A stretch of DNA of 64,000 nucleotides from Apus apus (taxonomy: Eukaryota; Chordata; Aves; Apodiformes; Apodidae). The notes below the pieces were generated by a model. It made no database searches. It saw only the letters and a list, made by a program, of their open reading frames with translations, and was not told the origin of the DNA. A program made the position numbers and the translations under genes. The DNA lies in the NCBI RefSeq assembly GCF_020740795.1, contig NC_067312.1:46524405-46588404 (forward strand), in the 5' to 3' direction. This document shows, one piece after another, positions 48,654 through 64,000 of the stretch; within the stretch, counting starts at the first letter, position 1, and each line of letters starts with the position of its first letter.

Positions 48654-48690
48654 ATTGGTTCCGCCCAGGCGCGAAATGTAACGCGGGAAA
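48654..48690 (+). promoter_or_regulatory. ZNF367 promoter module: inverted CCAAT plus two E2F-type sites
   Basis: ATTGG at 48654-48658 is followed by GGCGCGAAA (48668-48676, reverse complement TTTCGCGCC) and GCGGGAAA (48683-48690, reverse complement TTTCCCGC). Both fit the E2F consensus TTTSSCGC. Such NF-Y and E2F pairs are typical of S-phase genes, and human ZNF367 is known to behave as a cell-cycle gene. The sites lie about 420-440 bp upstream of the ATG, so they may sit at or near the transcription start. Confidence 0.65.
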
Positions 48691-49108
48691 ATCTGGGGCT
48701 CGGCCTGGGCTGTGGGCGCGGAGGGGTCGCGGCGGCTCCTCCTTGGGCATCGCCGACACCAGGGCTGCCAGCGGAGCCAGTGCTGCTTCGGACAGGTGCG
48801 GGGAGGCTGCGGCTGCTTTACTCCGGCCGTTGCTATGGTCGGGAGCCGCTGACTTGGCTGATCCGCTCGGAGTTTGCCGCGGAGAAGGGGAAGGCACCGA
48901 CATTCCGCCGGGATCCGCCGTCCCCAGCGATGAGCGGCTGACGCGGGCCAGGGCGGCGACAGGTAGCAGCGGCTGCGGGACTTCCGTGCCTCTCTGCACC
49001 CCTTGCCCCTCACGCCCGGACGCGGGCTCGGACAGCGGGGCTGAGCTGCCCCGGAGCGACCCTGCTCCTTTAACCTCCTTCCCGCGCCGGATCCTGCCGC
49101 GTTCGGCG

Positions 49109-53621
<4,513 letters not shown>

Positions 53622-56050
53622 AGAGCAACAGAGTCTGCCTATACACACTTCCTGGTGGTACTTAACCAGATAGATCCCGGTTATAAGCTAAGCACCTTAT
53701 TTGCTTATCATAGGCTGCTATTCTGTAGAATTCATGAAGAATGTTGTTGCCCCATAACATGGGGTGAGAGAATTGCACTTTTTGTAAGGTAAAAGACAGA
53801 TGTAAAGTTTAAAAGTATTTTGTAAATATAGCACTGCATAATGCAGGGTTGACAAATTTACATGTTGTGGGAAGCTAGATTTTGCAAGGTTAACTCATTT
53901 ATTTGAAGCAGATTTCACAGGAAGCACTTTCTGAACAAAGTGTTCATGATTAGCAGACTGGTACATGTGGCCAAAGAAGGCTGACGAAAAGTATTTATCT
54001 GACTATTTAACTAAATTTATATTAAGTGGTAGGTCTGAAGAGATTAAGTATCAATGTCACCATGGTTTTCTAATGTCGGCATATCTTTACCTAGTATCAC
54101 TGAGGCAGAAGGCAGAGCTTAGTTATCACAGCTTGTAGAGGGGATATGCTTCATGCAGGAAAGTTAAGATTGTTCAGCATCCTCACTGTGACTGCTCAGG
54201 GTATGAGGCTTGACTTTGCTGTTTTGTGCTTTCTGTTTCGATTTCAGCAGAATCTATTGGTAGCACTTGTTATTCCTAACATATGATGTTAGGAACTTTT
54301 GCACATTGTTTGGTTTATCTGAAAATGATTAGTCTTGCAAAGTCTAGACAAAGGTAAAAAATGGTAATATTTTTTCAGATATTTTTGGACCCTGTAGTGA
54401 TTTGGCACTTGATTTTGTTAATAGAAGGGGGTATTTACAGGGTGGTATGGATTTGTAGTAAACTATTCTAGATGTCCTAGTAGCGAACACTAAGTTTTAA
54501 AGCATTGCTTTTATGTGATTATTAGCAAATAGAAGCCTCCATACTTTCAGTGCATAAAGCCACCTTATTGCTTTACTTCAGGATAACATGCCTATTTTGT
54601 TTTCACTAACTGTACCACAGCTGTTACTTAAACACTGCAGAAAAGTATTCACAACTAGAAAATAGGCTTCCAAAGATAGTTATGAGTGTGTTAACAGTGT
54701 GATTTCATGTATTTCCCAAATAAGTGAAGTTACAGAATGCTGTCGAGTACTCAGATGCTGATATAAAATATTAAGCAGGATATCTTGCCACTTCATTAAT
54801 ATTGTATAGTTTAAAATAGCATTGCCTCATGGTGATCTTTTTCTGTATCTTGCTTTGAAGGCAACCAGAGATTCCTAATATGCTAACAGAACTTTGTTTT
54901 CAGATAACACTTTTTGTTGTGTGGTTTATTGGTGTGTTGTTTTGTTTTGTGTTGGTTTTTGTTTGTTTGTTTTGTTAAGCTACTGCTTTAGGGGATATCA
55001 GTAATTTGTATTTGCTGACCTGCTTGCTTTAACTCCTTCCTCTCATTGAAGGTCAGGAAATTCAGATAAGAAGGGAAGCCACTTCCCCTCTCGCTTAAAC
55101 AAGAGGACAAAATCAATTTTATTAGTCACTTGATACAGACTGATCAGATGTGTACAGCTGTTCCAGGAAAGTAGAGTGATTTTACACCAGAAACTGATGG
55201 ATTGTGTTATCTGATAATTTTTAACCTGTTGTGGTTGAAAATCTCATTAACCCAGTTTGTTTAATTCATATATTGATGCACTTATCTAAAGAGCAATTGA
55301 GTAATTTAAATAAAACAACCTCTTTCACTGAATATAAATAGTATAAACATTGTTGCACCAGTGATACGGTTAACTTTTGCTTTCAGCTCCTAAGCTTATC
55401 TGACATCAGGCTTATTTGTTTCTATTTTAAGTTGTTTGGACTTAAAAATATGAAACGCTCCCTAGAATGACTGCATTCTAGTCTTCTCAGCCCGTGTAAA
55501 ACTGGTAGTTCCTGTGTAGGATTGGAGTTTCTCAAAGAACTTACTTGCTTTTGGCTGTTCAGTTGGCTGCATGGAAATAGTCTGATCCTAAAATGAACCG
55601 TGAGCATACATCTGTTGCACTTCTGAATCATAACTGAGAATTGCTCCTGAGTAGTATTTCACAGGGCACAGGATTGTGTAATTACCAAAAAGCTGCAGAC
55701 TGGAGTAATGATGTTCTTCTTTAGGATTTTCTTTTAATTTTTTTTTTTCCCAGTCAACTGTAATGCTTCGACCAAGTCAAAGAATATTTCTACAAGTATG
55801 ACAAGTACACTGAATTGTACTTGGCTGTAGATTAAATTCAGACAGCTCAAGCAGTTTTGTGTCATGACAAATACCAAGTTAAAAAAAAATAAAACTGAGA
55901 TGCTTTTGGTTTTGTTAAGAAGTGATTACATACAAGAAATCTTCAAGTGTTCAATACTTCATAAGATTAAGTTGTAGTTTGGTGTGACTTAATAGCAGAA
56001 GGGTGGATGTGCTGTCATTTTAATAAAATGCTTTGAGTAAAAACTGGGTT
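53622..56050 (+). other. ZNF367 3' UTR
   Basis: This is about 2.4 kb of non-coding, AT-rich sequence after the stop, free of recognisable repeats. AATAAA signals at 55888-55893 and 56022-56027 mark likely ends; the second is followed by a TG-rich stretch (ttggtgtattctgtttgtt). Confidence 0.7.
56022..56027 (+). terminator. Poly(A) signal, candidate ZNF367 3' end
   Basis: AATAAA on the + strand with a GT/T-rich downstream element at about 56063-56083. An alternative AATAAA lies 134 bp upstream at 55888. Confidence 0.55.
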
Positions 56051-56299
56051 TAATTCTCAAGTTTGGTGTATTCTGTTTGTTAACTATTAAAGACTTAGGT
56101 TCTTCCTCATTCCTGCAGTCTTGTCAGCATGATAGAGCAGAGCACGAAGGTGTTTATTTTCCATGCTTCTTAAAATTGGACATGTTAACCACACAAACTC
56201 AACTATTAAGAGCTTTTTTACAGCCTGACAGACCCCTGGGAGTTCCTTCAAAGCCAAGGCCTGAAGTGGTGGGGTGGCCCTCGCTCTGCACAGAGGGGT

Positions 56300-56583
56300 C
56301 TGGGACTGTGGAAGAAAGAGGGACAAACTTTTTAGCAGGGCCTGTAGTGATAGAAGGGTCGATATAGACTAGATATTAGGAAGAAATCTTTTACAGTGTG
56401 GGTTGTGAAACACTGGAACAGGTTGCCCAGAAGGGTGGTAGATGCCCCCTCCCTGGAAACATTCAGGGTCGGTTTCGACGGGGGCTCTGAGCAACCTGAT
56501 CTAGTTGAAGATGTTCCTGCTCATAGCAGGAGGCTGAACTAGATGATCTCTAAAGGGCCCTTGCAACCCTAACCATTCTATGA
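56300..56583 (+). mobile_element. CR1 LINE, 3' end fragment
   Basis: The segment is CR1 in + orientation: gactagatattaggaagaaa, then aggttgcccagaagggtggt, gaactagatgatctctaaag and the tail ccattctatgaa. The 3' end is clear at 56583; the 5' limit is less certain (56290-56360). It lies directly against the SLC35D2 CpG island. Confidence 0.88.
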
Positions 56584-57350
56584 AGCCATGCTCCGTTGAG
56601 CTGGACGGCCGGTCTCAGCTGGCTGCGTGCCTGGGGGTGGTTTGGCGCCGCTCCCTCCGCCGCTCCCTCCCCTGAGAGGGAGTGCGTGGAAGTGCTGAAC
56701 TTCCGTCCCATCAGACTGCTATAAAAAAGAAGCATGTTCCCGGACGGTGGCGGAGGGCACTGGTGAGCTCCGGGAGCGGTGCCACTGGCACGACGATCCC
56801 TGAGACGGCAGCACGTCCCAAGTTCGAGCCCCTCTTCGGCTGGCCGGGAGGGCCGGGCGGCAGCGCCCCCGGGCGGCGAGGCGCGGCTCTGCTGCCAGGC
56901 GGTGGGGCCTCCGTGCCCGGGCTCTGCACAGCGCACGGCCCGCCAGGGGGCGCCTTGCCGCCGCCGCTGCCCCCTGCGCTGGCGGCCGAGGCGGGCCGGG
57001 CCGGGAGGGGCGGGGCCGCGCCCAGTCGCGCTCGTGGAGCCGGGGCGGGGCCTCGTGCCCGCCGCCGGCAGCGGTGTCCGCCGCCATGAGCGCAGGGCAG
57101 GCCGCTGGGGAGGCAGCCGATGACTCCGCGCCCTCAGCGCTGCCCAGGGTTCTCTCAGCCCTCTTCTACGGGACGTGCTCCTTCCTCATCGTGCTGGTCA
57201 ACAAGGCCCTGCTCAGCGCCTACAGGTAAGGGCCGCAGGCCGCTGGGCAGCGCTGGCAGCGGCCCCTGTGCCGGCCCAGACCGGCCCGAGCGCGCCGCGG
57301 GCTGGCGGCAGTGCCGGCTTTCTCCCGGCGACAGCGGGTTGTGCTGACAG
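56584..57350. promoter_or_regulatory. CpG island and promoter of SLC35D2
   Basis: This CpG-dense block covers the region upstream of SLC35D2, coding exon 1 and the start of intron 1. It has GC boxes (gaggggcggggccgcg, ccggggcggggcc) within about 90 bp of the ATG. A TATAAA occurs at 56720-56725, about 360 bp upstream, but GC-box promoters of this kind usually start without one. Confidence 0.8.
57086..57225 (+). CDS. SLC35D2: SLC35D2 coding exon 1
   Basis: It encodes residues 1-46, including the first predicted membrane helix, and ends TACAG|gtaagg two bases into the next codon. Confidence 0.95.
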
Positions 57351-60300
57351 GGGACTCAGTTTCTCCGCTATCGGAACTGATCTATGCCCAGCTTGTACCG
57401 CTTCTGCAGCACCACCCGACGGTAGAGGCCGTGTTTTTTAAACACTCCAGTCTGGTCCTTGGCGGTCTGTTGCTATTCCTAGCTTCGAGGCTGGCATTTC
57501 ACTGGTCGCACGAGCTCAGACCCATATTTTGCCGTAACTGTTCATGCCAGACAATCTTGTTGCATTCCTGCGACTGCCTTTCTTTTCTAACGTAGCCAAA
57601 ACTGAAACGTGAACCACAGAAAACCTCTTGATCATAAAAACACTGAAGAACTGTGTATATTGACTTGACGGGGTCCCAAAGGGAGTTCTCATGCTGTAGC
57701 TATGATCTTCTCACCATTCATATTTTTACTTAAAAATTTTGCTCTGTTTTCACTGTTTCAGCTTACTATGAACTAACAACAGGAAAAGAAAAAAAAACAA
57801 ACCAAAAAAGCCCCAACCCACCACAGGCAAAACTTGTGTTATTTTCTAACATTCAGTGCTGCTTGAACACGTAAGAGCTGCAGGTAACATCTCCCAGATA
57901 TTATATGTGAGGCAACTGATTTTGTTTTTTAGTCTTTTTCATCATATAGTCTGCAGCTTCCTACAAGTCCCTAGCATACATCTAGCACATCCATGAAAGA
58001 CTGTCAAGGACAGCTTGCCCAAAAGTAGGCCTAGATGCTTACAGCATTGCTGGAATTGTTTAGGACTCTGCAAATCAAAAAAGTCTGGAGAAGTCTGTGT
58101 AGTATAGATGAATGAAGTCTCCATATATATGTTGTGTAGCTGTAAGTACAACACAGACTAGGTGTCACATAACTATAAATGGAAGTATTGATTCTTTTTT
58201 TTTTTTTTTTTTTTTTTTTTTTCCTTCTTTATTTCCCCTTAATACTTCATTTCCTGGAGTCACTTTTGCTACTGGCCACTTCTGACACTTTTACCTACGT
58301 TATGACTCCAGTGTCCTTGTGGCCTTTCTGCTGCAGTTCAGAGCATTTATTTCTTTTGCTAATGCTAATTTCCTGTGCCAGTGGTGCTCATTTGAGATGC
58401 ACATTTCTCAGCAGACTGAGTAGCTCTGTACTTGGTGACAAATAGTTGGTGACAAAGTTCTCTGTGACAAACAGCAGCAGCATCAAGGAGCCTTGATAAT
58501 GGAAAATTAAAAAGCTTGATGTGAGCACTCACCCTCTTTAGGCATTTGTTAGTGCATGTGTGCACAGAGAATTAAGTGGGTTTTCTTTAGATTCTTTTGA
58601 TGCAAGTTTGTGTGTGACTATCCCAGACAGTGCAGTCTGGCAAAATGCTGCATGACTCCTGGGAGGCAGTAGAACCTGTTATATCCAGGATGTTCTTTGA
58701 CACCTAAGGCTTTTGGGTGAAGAGTGTCCAAACACGGCTGGTGGTGGCATAAAGCAGTCATCCATAGTAAATAACTTACTTGCTTGTATTTCAATATGCA
58801 TACAGAGAATTATCAGTTACTGCCACACCTTTATCTGTTTTGCCATAATGTAGATATAGGGGAAAAATGGAGGGGCTCAAGCTCTTCAGTTCTCCTGCTG
58901 AAGTTACTGCTTTCTTAATATTCAAGTACCTGTGCTTTCAGTTCAAGCTAACTGAGGGGCTATGACAGGAGTTTAGCTGTTTTAGCAGACAATAGATATT
59001 TCTACAGCATTTACTTAGGTACATTCATTACACAGAAATGTATTGCTAGTGTGTTTGGGCTGTGGAGCTAAGCTTCCAAGTGAGGGTAAGTGCAAGAGAT
59101 TTAACTTGCTGTACCATCCCAGGATGTATTATATATATATGTTAGGCCACTCAAAAAATCATGAGTTGTTAGAGGTCTCCAAGTATGTTACCTTACGTTA
59201 CAAATACATCCAGAACCATTAGCTCTTTAGAGTTATCCTCTGTGCATATGATATATTATTTGGATGCAGCTTATTTTTACTGCAGAAATAAAATATTAAG
59301 ACTCCAATAACTGTAGCAGTTTCTGAGGTCTTCTGAAAGACTGTCCAGTTATCCACTGTCCACCTGTCCAGTTGTTGCCTTGGGTGCTACATTTAAATGC
59401 TTCTTTTTTCTTTTTTTTTCTTCCTTTTTTTTTTTTCTGTTTCATTTGGTTTTCTTTTTTTCCCCTGTCCTCAGTATTAAATATCTGTTTATGTTTTGCA
59501 GCTTCCCATCACCAATGTTCCTTGGAATTGGACAGGTATGTAAAGCACACTACCTGTACTTACCATTTTGTAAGTTAAACCAATGTTAGCATATATATCT
59601 TAGGGGGGAAATCTCTGTTATATTGCACTGCTTGTCTTCTGGGTTAGCTACACCATAAGGAAGAGTGATGTGTTTCAATGAGATCTTCAGCCTAAGTCTA
59701 AACTATTGCATGGGAAAAGTCAGGTAAAGGACTGGAAATGCCACTTATTTCCACTGGCAGCATTCAGTAATGAAGAGATATAACCCTTAAAACTGCCAAG
59801 ATTTGTTCTAACAAGTGTATAGATCCTAGGCGAGTCCTCAGGCACTTGTAGGTTATATGCAGAGACATGGCCTCTATTTCTAGACAAAGCGTGTATTTCC
59901 TTATGAATCTCTCTCTCCTTTCCCATCAGTTTCCCAGTAGGATTGCCACACAATTTTGGTTCTTTGTTACCTTAGTTGCCTGCAGGCAATTTGCAGTACT
60001 GCATCGGAAATACGTTTTTTGTTGTCTTTTTGTTAGTAGGCATCATGGTAAAACCAAAGTTCAAATGTTTGTGTACATGGTCCATAAAGAAGAACATGTG
60101 ACTTTGCAGAGGGATGGCTGGGAGGGATGGAGGCTTGAAGCAAATGGTATTTAGGCAAATGCATTTAAAAGAGAGGGTTTATTTTCTGCCAAGGTACAGA
60201 CTGAGAGGTAGTGAGTAGTAGGTGAAAACAGAGTACTGCATGTCTGGTAACACTGCTCTTTGGTGCTGAAGAGGATGTATACTGTATGAGGGAGGGAGAA

Positions 60301-63300
60301 AAAGAGAGTTCCACACGTCTGTAGTGCTCAAGGAATCACACATCATGTTTCAGTGAAACCCAAAGGCTAGAACATGTGGCAGTACGTCATGCTAAGGGCA
60401 ATGATGTGGCCTTGTTTCTTTGCAGAACCTAAGACTCAATGACATTTCCATTTTTTGTTGACTGACTCTTCCAGGATTTCCTTTAATGGTTTGCAAAGTA
60501 CAGACAATACAATATAATGCTTTATTTGTAGGACATGACTCTGTCCCATTTTCTAGTTAGACAATTAATTTTTGTATGAGAGAAATTTAACTTTTTTTTT
60601 TTTCTTTCTGTGGCAGCTTTAACTCTGGGAATGTGTGATTGCTTAGATGCTCTCCTTCATTCTGTCCATATCTTTATTATTAATTCCTTATGTTGTCAAC
60701 GGACTGATTCATTGCATGGTGTGGTGTTCTTGGAGAAAATGTGTAATACCTAGCGTTTGTCAAATGCATATAAAGATTTTGTCTTTGGAGCAGTTCTTTC
60801 ATTCATATGTGTCCAATTTTTCCTTACATGACTTACTGGTTTTTCTTTTTGTTTAGATGGCAGCCACTATACTTATCTTGTATGTGTCAAAATTAAATAA
60901 GTTGGTTCACTTCCCTGATTTTGACAAAAGTATACCTGTGAAGGTAAGGATTGATATTAGTAAGAGAATGTTATCTCTTGTAATGGCATTCTTTCTTACG
61001 GAGACAAAATATGAAAGAAGAACAGTGTTGCATTTGTTTTTCAAATGTGTTTATTTGTGTCTTTGTTTCAGTTAGTATTGGATTTGATAACTTTAAGTTC
61101 ACTGCAGAACTCTTGCCTGTTGTTTACAGAGAATTCTGGTGCCATTTAGTTATGCAGTAGAGAGGAAAGCATGCCGTACCTTTGTGCAGCTGGATAGACT
61201 CTTTCACATTCCTGAAGCAGTTTTCTGGCTGTGTACAGCTTCCCATAGGATCAGTAGGAGATCCGTGTTTAGGAAAGAATTTTGATCAAAGCATGAAAGG
61301 CTGTTTGGAAAGTTGAATGGGCATGTGATAAACCAATAGCAAAAAATACGTGATAGCCCAAAACCCCAAAAAACAGTTGATTCCAAATGTAAGATTTATG
61401 TTCCACAGGAGGGGTTTAAATAATGCGCATCAAAGGTGGCTGCATTGTGTGGATCTGTGGTGTGTGGTCGAAAGAGACAAGATAGAACATGAGAGAGGAT
61501 CTCTTATTATTGCGAACTGCGAACTAGGATATGAAATTACTGTAGCAGTGATCCTTGTAGATTTTTGCATCCATGTGCAGGGTTGTCAGAGCTTTACTTT
61601 GATGCGTAAGCCTGCATATTTATGTCTTGCTGCAAGGTATTGACCTTTGTTTGCTCAGAGATACGTAGAGAGAGTTAGGTCCCATCTGCTGCAGAGCTCA
61701 GGTATCATAGCATTTGTGACCAGCATGATCATTGCAGAATCTTGTACTATCAGCGTGACGTTTGCTATGAATGTTTCACAGCCATTGGTCAATGCTGTAT
61801 TTTCTCAATGCATGCAGAAATCGTTGGCATTTCTGCAGGTAGAAATCATGTAGGAATATCTGTAGCCTTGATTATTGAATGGACAATCCTTATTTTTTCC
61901 AAAACATGAATGAAGAAGGTTTCCCAGCAAGTAATTTTGAGTTTTGCATGTAAACAACTTGTTGAGACCTGAAGAGGTTTATTCCCTCTGTACCCCTCCA
62001 GCCTTGATACTCTCCCTCCCTGCTCTGGCCTTTACTTTAAAATCAGCACTAAGGCATTAAAAAATACAGCATCCATTTTCTTGGTCCTAATAATACTGAT
62101 CCTTTGGAAGAGTTTCGTAGACATACTAGGAGCAGTCAGCATTGCAGCATCCAGGACTTCGCTGGTAGTGCTGAATTTGACTAGTAACACTGATTCAGCA
62201 GATTGCTCATTGTTGATTTGTTTACTTTTTAAACCAGCTTTTGACTAACTCTTTATCCTTTTGGCAACTTCTGCATTGACACTAAAATCACGGTGTCTTT
62301 TCACTCCTGGGCTGGTTTATGTCTTCAGTACTTTCAGTTAGAGTTTTGAAGTAGCGAAGTGTTTATTTTAGTGAAGAACCTTTGGAGTTCTTGACCCTTT
62401 TTAAGTGTTTCATTGATCTCTGATGTGATTTTGCCTTTACAATAAATGAAGTTCAGAGGAAAGAGTATGTCATCTCAGCTCTGTTTTTGTGTTATGAGTG
62501 GATAATTTTCTAAATAAAAATGCACAGAAAAGAATGTATTACATCATGTTTGCAAGCTGATGTTGACAGGCTGAATATTTGCTGTTACTTACACTACTCT
62601 TTGTACTCTGGTTTACTTTTGCTGTTACCTTTACTTAAAAGTTAACTATAGTTAATTTAACTGTACTTTTCTTCTCTCTGCTCTGTGCTGTAAAAGGAAA
62701 GACAGAAGTTTTAGCATTGATAAAATGCAGCCCATTCCTCTGTGTGCTTTTCGAGCACACAGTGCTTTGAGAAGACGTAGCTTCTAACAGTGTCTTCTGA
62801 AGCACATATAAACACAACAGCAGCAGCTATTACACATGTTAGGATAGAGATTCTATTTTGTCTATCTGCCATTTCAGCTTCACTTGACTGATAGAGAATG
62901 GGACTAGATGTACACACCACCTTTGTCCCCAGTGATTACTTCGGCTGGTTTTAATCTTCTGCAACTTTTCTGTAGCAGGAGAAAAACAGTGTTGAACTGT
63001 AGCTGAATATTGTTTACAGTACATTTTATTAAGGCTCTGAAGTTCAGTTACTGCTTCTCTGTACTGTGTCAGGGCCCATATGCTTCTGTGGGTGTTAGTC
63101 TCATGACACTTGCTGAAAATGGTAATGTTAAATTTACCTCTAGATACTTTTCTTTCCTTTCTGGTATCTCACATTGTATAATAGGTGAGGTAGCTCTAAA
63201 ATGGTGTATTTACAGGTATACTAATTTATGTGTAATACTCAGAGAAGCATAGCATACTTACGGCTTATTCATTCTTTTACTCCACCTGTTCTCTTGCTTA

Positions 63301-63691
63301 TTTAGTTTGTCATTAGTATTACTTTTATAGCTAAAATTCAAATGTTAGAATGAGTATTAATCTGAGCATTTACACTGAGCAGAGTGTCTCAGTAGAAGTA
63401 GATTGTGACTCAGTATTACTAAGTCAGTGAAGCTGTAGTCCTAAACAGTCACATGAATGACAGCTGCAAATCAGTTAGCAGCATAGTTACTTTTTTTTTC
63501 CTTAAAACCCCCCTATTTCTTGCTGAAAGTACATCTGATATGAAAGTTACCGAATTCTGTAAAAGTTTCTCAACAGTAGTTCAAAACATAATAATCTGAG
63601 TTGTGCTTTTAATTTTGTCACAGTTGTTTCCTCTGCCTCTGATTTATGTTGGAAACCACATAAGTGGATTATCAAGTACCAGCAAACTCAG
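57086..63691 (+). CDS. SLC35D2: SLC35D2 (nucleotide-sugar transporter), N-terminal part, runs off the window
   Basis: SLC35D2 is a multi-spanning Golgi antiporter that imports nucleotide sugars (UDP-GlcNAc and related) in exchange for nucleoside monophosphate. Four coding exons are present: 57086-57225, 59502-59535, 60857-60943 and 63624-63691. They encode residues 1-109 in phase plus two bases of the next codon; the rest, about two thirds of the protein, lies to the right. Visible features: a short Ala/Ser-rich cytosolic start (MSAGQAAGEAADDSAPS), a first membrane helix in LSALFYGTCSFLIVLVNKAL, a second around MFLGIGQMAATILILYV, then HFPDFDKSIPVK and LFPLPLIYVGNHISGLSST. These match human SLC35D2 almost residue for residue. 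SLC35D1 also has related sequence, but the flanking ZNF367 supports D2. The start codon has a good Kozak context (gccgccATGa). Confidence 0.95.
57226..59501 (+). other. SLC35D2 intron 1
   Basis: This intron of about 2.3 kb begins CpG-rich. It contains a T-run of 28 at 58195-58222 and ends in a T-rich tract before exon 2. I identify no CR1 or LTR in it. Confidence 0.85.
58195..58222 (-). repeat. Poly-T run (poly-A on the - strand)
   Basis: About 28 T on the + strand. On the - strand the sequence just before the A-run is ggggaaataaagaagg, an AATAAA close to a long A-tail. This may be a mononucleotide microsatellite or the end of an old retrocopied transcript. Confidence 0.8.
59502..59535 (+). 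CDS. SLC35D2: SLC35D2 coding exon 2 (34-nt microexon)
   Basis: It completes Ser and reads FPSPMFLGIGQ, ending CAG|gtatgt in phase 0. Human has FPSPIFLGIGQ. Acceptor atgttttgcag. The exon is very short, and its identity rests on this 11-residue match and exact phase. Confidence 0.95.
59536..60856 (+). other. SLC35D2 intron 2
   Basis: This intron of about 1.3 kb has consensus ends. No repeat or coding signal is seen. Confidence 0.85.
60857..60943 (+). CDS. SLC35D2: SLC35D2 coding exon 3
   Basis: It reads MAATILILYVSKLNKL, then VHFPDFDKSIPVK, and ends AAG|gtaagg. The exon starts with an ATG, but this is internal: human has GQMAATIMILYVSKLNK. Confidence 0.97.
60944..63623 (+). other. SLC35D2 intron 3
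   Basis: This intron of about 2.7 kb has no recognisable mobile element or exon. Confidence 0.85.
63624..63691 (+). CDS. SLC35D2: SLC35D2 coding exon 4
   Basis: It reads LFPLPLIYVGNHISGLSSTS then KL, ending CTCAG|gtactg in phase 2. The NHISGLSSTSKL block is a strong SLC35D family signature. Confidence 0.97.
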
Positions 63692-64000
63692 GTACTGTAA
63701 ATGGAAGTTATAAGTAGACTGTTTGTATTTTACCCTTTTTTTTGTGGGGGTAAAAAATAAACACCAAAAAGCTTCAACAATATGTAAGGACTTAAATGCA
63801 TACAATGTCTTTCTGTCTAAATCCCTGGTGCTTTTAGGAAATTCTCACCTAAACATTCAATGTGTTTACAAGTTGTCTGCTTCTAAGGGGGGCTTAAGTA
63901 GGCCTGTACTGACAAAAATCACAATATGCTTTGTGACAATGAAAGTGCTTTCACATTCCCCTCATACCCAAATGCTCAGCTTTTCCTAGCTGTCCTAACC
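63692..64000 (+). other. SLC35D2 intron 4, truncated by the window end
   Basis: This is the start of the next intron; the gene continues beyond the window. Confidence 0.85.

Noticed and set aside
57311-57595. 94-codon open frame at the start of SLC35D2 intron 1
   Set aside because: It lies after a clear exon 1 donor, and the real protein continues in exon 2 at 59502 with an exact match.

Overview
The window is bird nuclear DNA. It contains split genes with ordinary GT-AG introns, three CpG-rich promoters, many CR1 LINE fragments (the usual avian interspersed repeat) and two solo retroviral LTRs. There is no sign of bacterial, plasmid or viral gene organisation. The gene order CDC14B - HABP4 - ZNF367 - SLC35D2 matches the order I know from human 9q22.3. 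That region is largely Z-linked in birds, so a Z-chromosome origin is likely, but this is inferred from known synteny. The species cannot be fixed from the sequence alone.

Layout from left to right. 1-10.4 kb is the 3' part of CDC14B (+ strand). One coding exon is clear (6480-6596), a possible last exon lies at 10392, and the intronic DNA carries two solo LTRs and one CR1. About 10.4-16.4 kb is the probable CDC14B 3' UTR and the convergent gap. 16.4-40.2 kb is HABP4 (- strand). All eight coding exons were located and join in phase to a 385-residue protein, probably with a long 3' UTR. 40.2-47.9 kb is the divergent interval towards ZNF367. It begins with a cluster of six CCAAT boxes and holds a 2.8 kb 5'-truncated CR1. 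47.9-56.05 kb is ZNF367 (+ strand), with five coding exons giving 330 residues, a large CpG island with paired E2F-type sites, and a 3' UTR of about 2.4 kb. 56.3-64 kb is the start of SLC35D2 (+ strand). Four coding exons give residues 1-109, and the gene runs off the right end.

The genes do not form one pathway. CDC14B is a cell-cycle phosphatase, HABP4 an RGG-box RNA-binding and ribosome-associated protein, ZNF367 a zinc-finger factor with an E2F-like promoter, and SLC35D2 a Golgi nucleotide-sugar transporter. I found no tRNA, rRNA, CRISPR array or bacterial-type system. The observations most worth checking are the evenly spaced CCAAT cluster upstream of HABP4, the early stop in the CDC14B C-terminal exon relative to mammals, and the 15-bp minisatellite in the ZNF367 CpG island.
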